Positions 63,908 to 64,000 of a stretch of DNA of 64,000 nt are shown here, one piece after another (position 1 is the stretch's first letter; every line of letters starts with the position of its first letter). Position numbers and translations under genes: made by a program. Source of the DNA: Photobacterium salinisoli (GTDB lineage: Bacteria; Pseudomonadota; Gammaproteobacteria; Enterobacterales; Vibrionaceae); NCBI RefSeq assembly GCF_003614885.1, contig NZ_QZMS01000011.1, positions 372,001 through 436,000 of the forward strand, in the 5' to 3' direction. Under the pieces are notes generated by a model, which ran no database searches, was not told the DNA's origin, and was given only the letters and a program-made list of their open reading frames with translations.

Positions 63908-64000
63908 CTACCGTATCGCCTTTCTGACAACCAGTGCTGCGAGCAAAGCGTCAAGCTTGCCGCCCTCAACGAGATAAACATGCGAAAGACCGATAAGAAA
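63908..64000 (-). CDS. Possible partial CDS at the right edge
   Basis: A minus-strand frame open from the last base gives about 30 residues (GLSHVYLVEGGKLDALLAALVVRKAIR then TAG). The hydrophobic then basic end is consistent with the C-terminus of a membrane protein. The rest lies outside the window. Confidence 0.3.
   Translation of the reverse strand, partial: FLIGLSHVYLVEGGKLDALLAALVVRKAIR

Overview
The window looks like chromosomal sequence from a marine gammaproteobacterium, most likely a member of the Vibrionaceae (Photobacterium- or Grimontia-like). This is inferred from protein flavour and gene content: a YdhF-type reductase, ArsJ arsenic efflux, a Lon-family protease beside an XRE regulator, TctCBA, and ectoine-type catabolism. 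No rRNA or tRNA gene was seen. Gene names rest on motifs read by eye; no database search was run.

Left arm (1-12.9 kb). After the tail of an MFS transporter come two paralogous proteins of unknown function (440-1840, minus). Next is a four-gene minus-strand operon (2152-7340): an M20 amidohydrolase, a DABA-type aminotransferase, a DoeA-like M24 hydrolase and a Sad-like aldehyde dehydrogenase. It reads as an ectoine or diaminobutyrate catabolic pathway in which the M20 enzyme sits where DoeB would be expected. AnmK, a MAPEG protein, a large TSP3-repeat lipoprotein and a DUF2807 protein follow.

Candidate new system (13.1-19.1 kb). Six plus-strand genes encode a BKACE-family enzyme, an alpha/beta hydrolase, a thiolase, a complete zinc-type porphobilinogen synthase (HemB), an EamA-type exporter, and an NTF2-like/LuxR-HTH fusion regulator. 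The block is bracketed by inverted copies of a structured ~170-bp repeat. I infer a small-molecule (possibly pyrrole) biosynthesis, export and sensing module; the product is unknown.

Middle (19.3-36 kb). Two GNAT enzymes, a 22-residue basic ORF, YdhF, an XRE regulator and a Lon-like protease precede an accessory stretch. That stretch holds two small hypotheticals, an AT-rich PD-(D/E)XK/NERD plus SEC-C protein, an orphan phage CI switch with an ASCH-domain gene, a GFA protein, an ABC-F ATPase and LhgO. Ten copies of the ~170-bp repeat lie in the window; nine of them are in 19-36 kb, and two groups of three are tandem (29.3-29.9 and 35.2-35.8 kb). Compensatory changes in a conserved stem argue that the structure is maintained.

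Right arm (36-64 kb). This holds a tandem PTPS-like protein, an outer-membrane barrel, a SpoIIAA-like protein, an acyl-CoA ligase, a PhoD-like phosphatase, and an AraC regulator followed by a Fur-boxed TonB receptor. TctCBA lies divergent from a CitA/CitB-type two-component system. Two dehydrogenases, a copper-chaperone pair and an OmpA-like/BIG2 lipoprotein operon follow. An arsR-gapdh-phosphatase-arsJ operon comes next, then SseA, a patatin-like protein and a DUF1330 protein.
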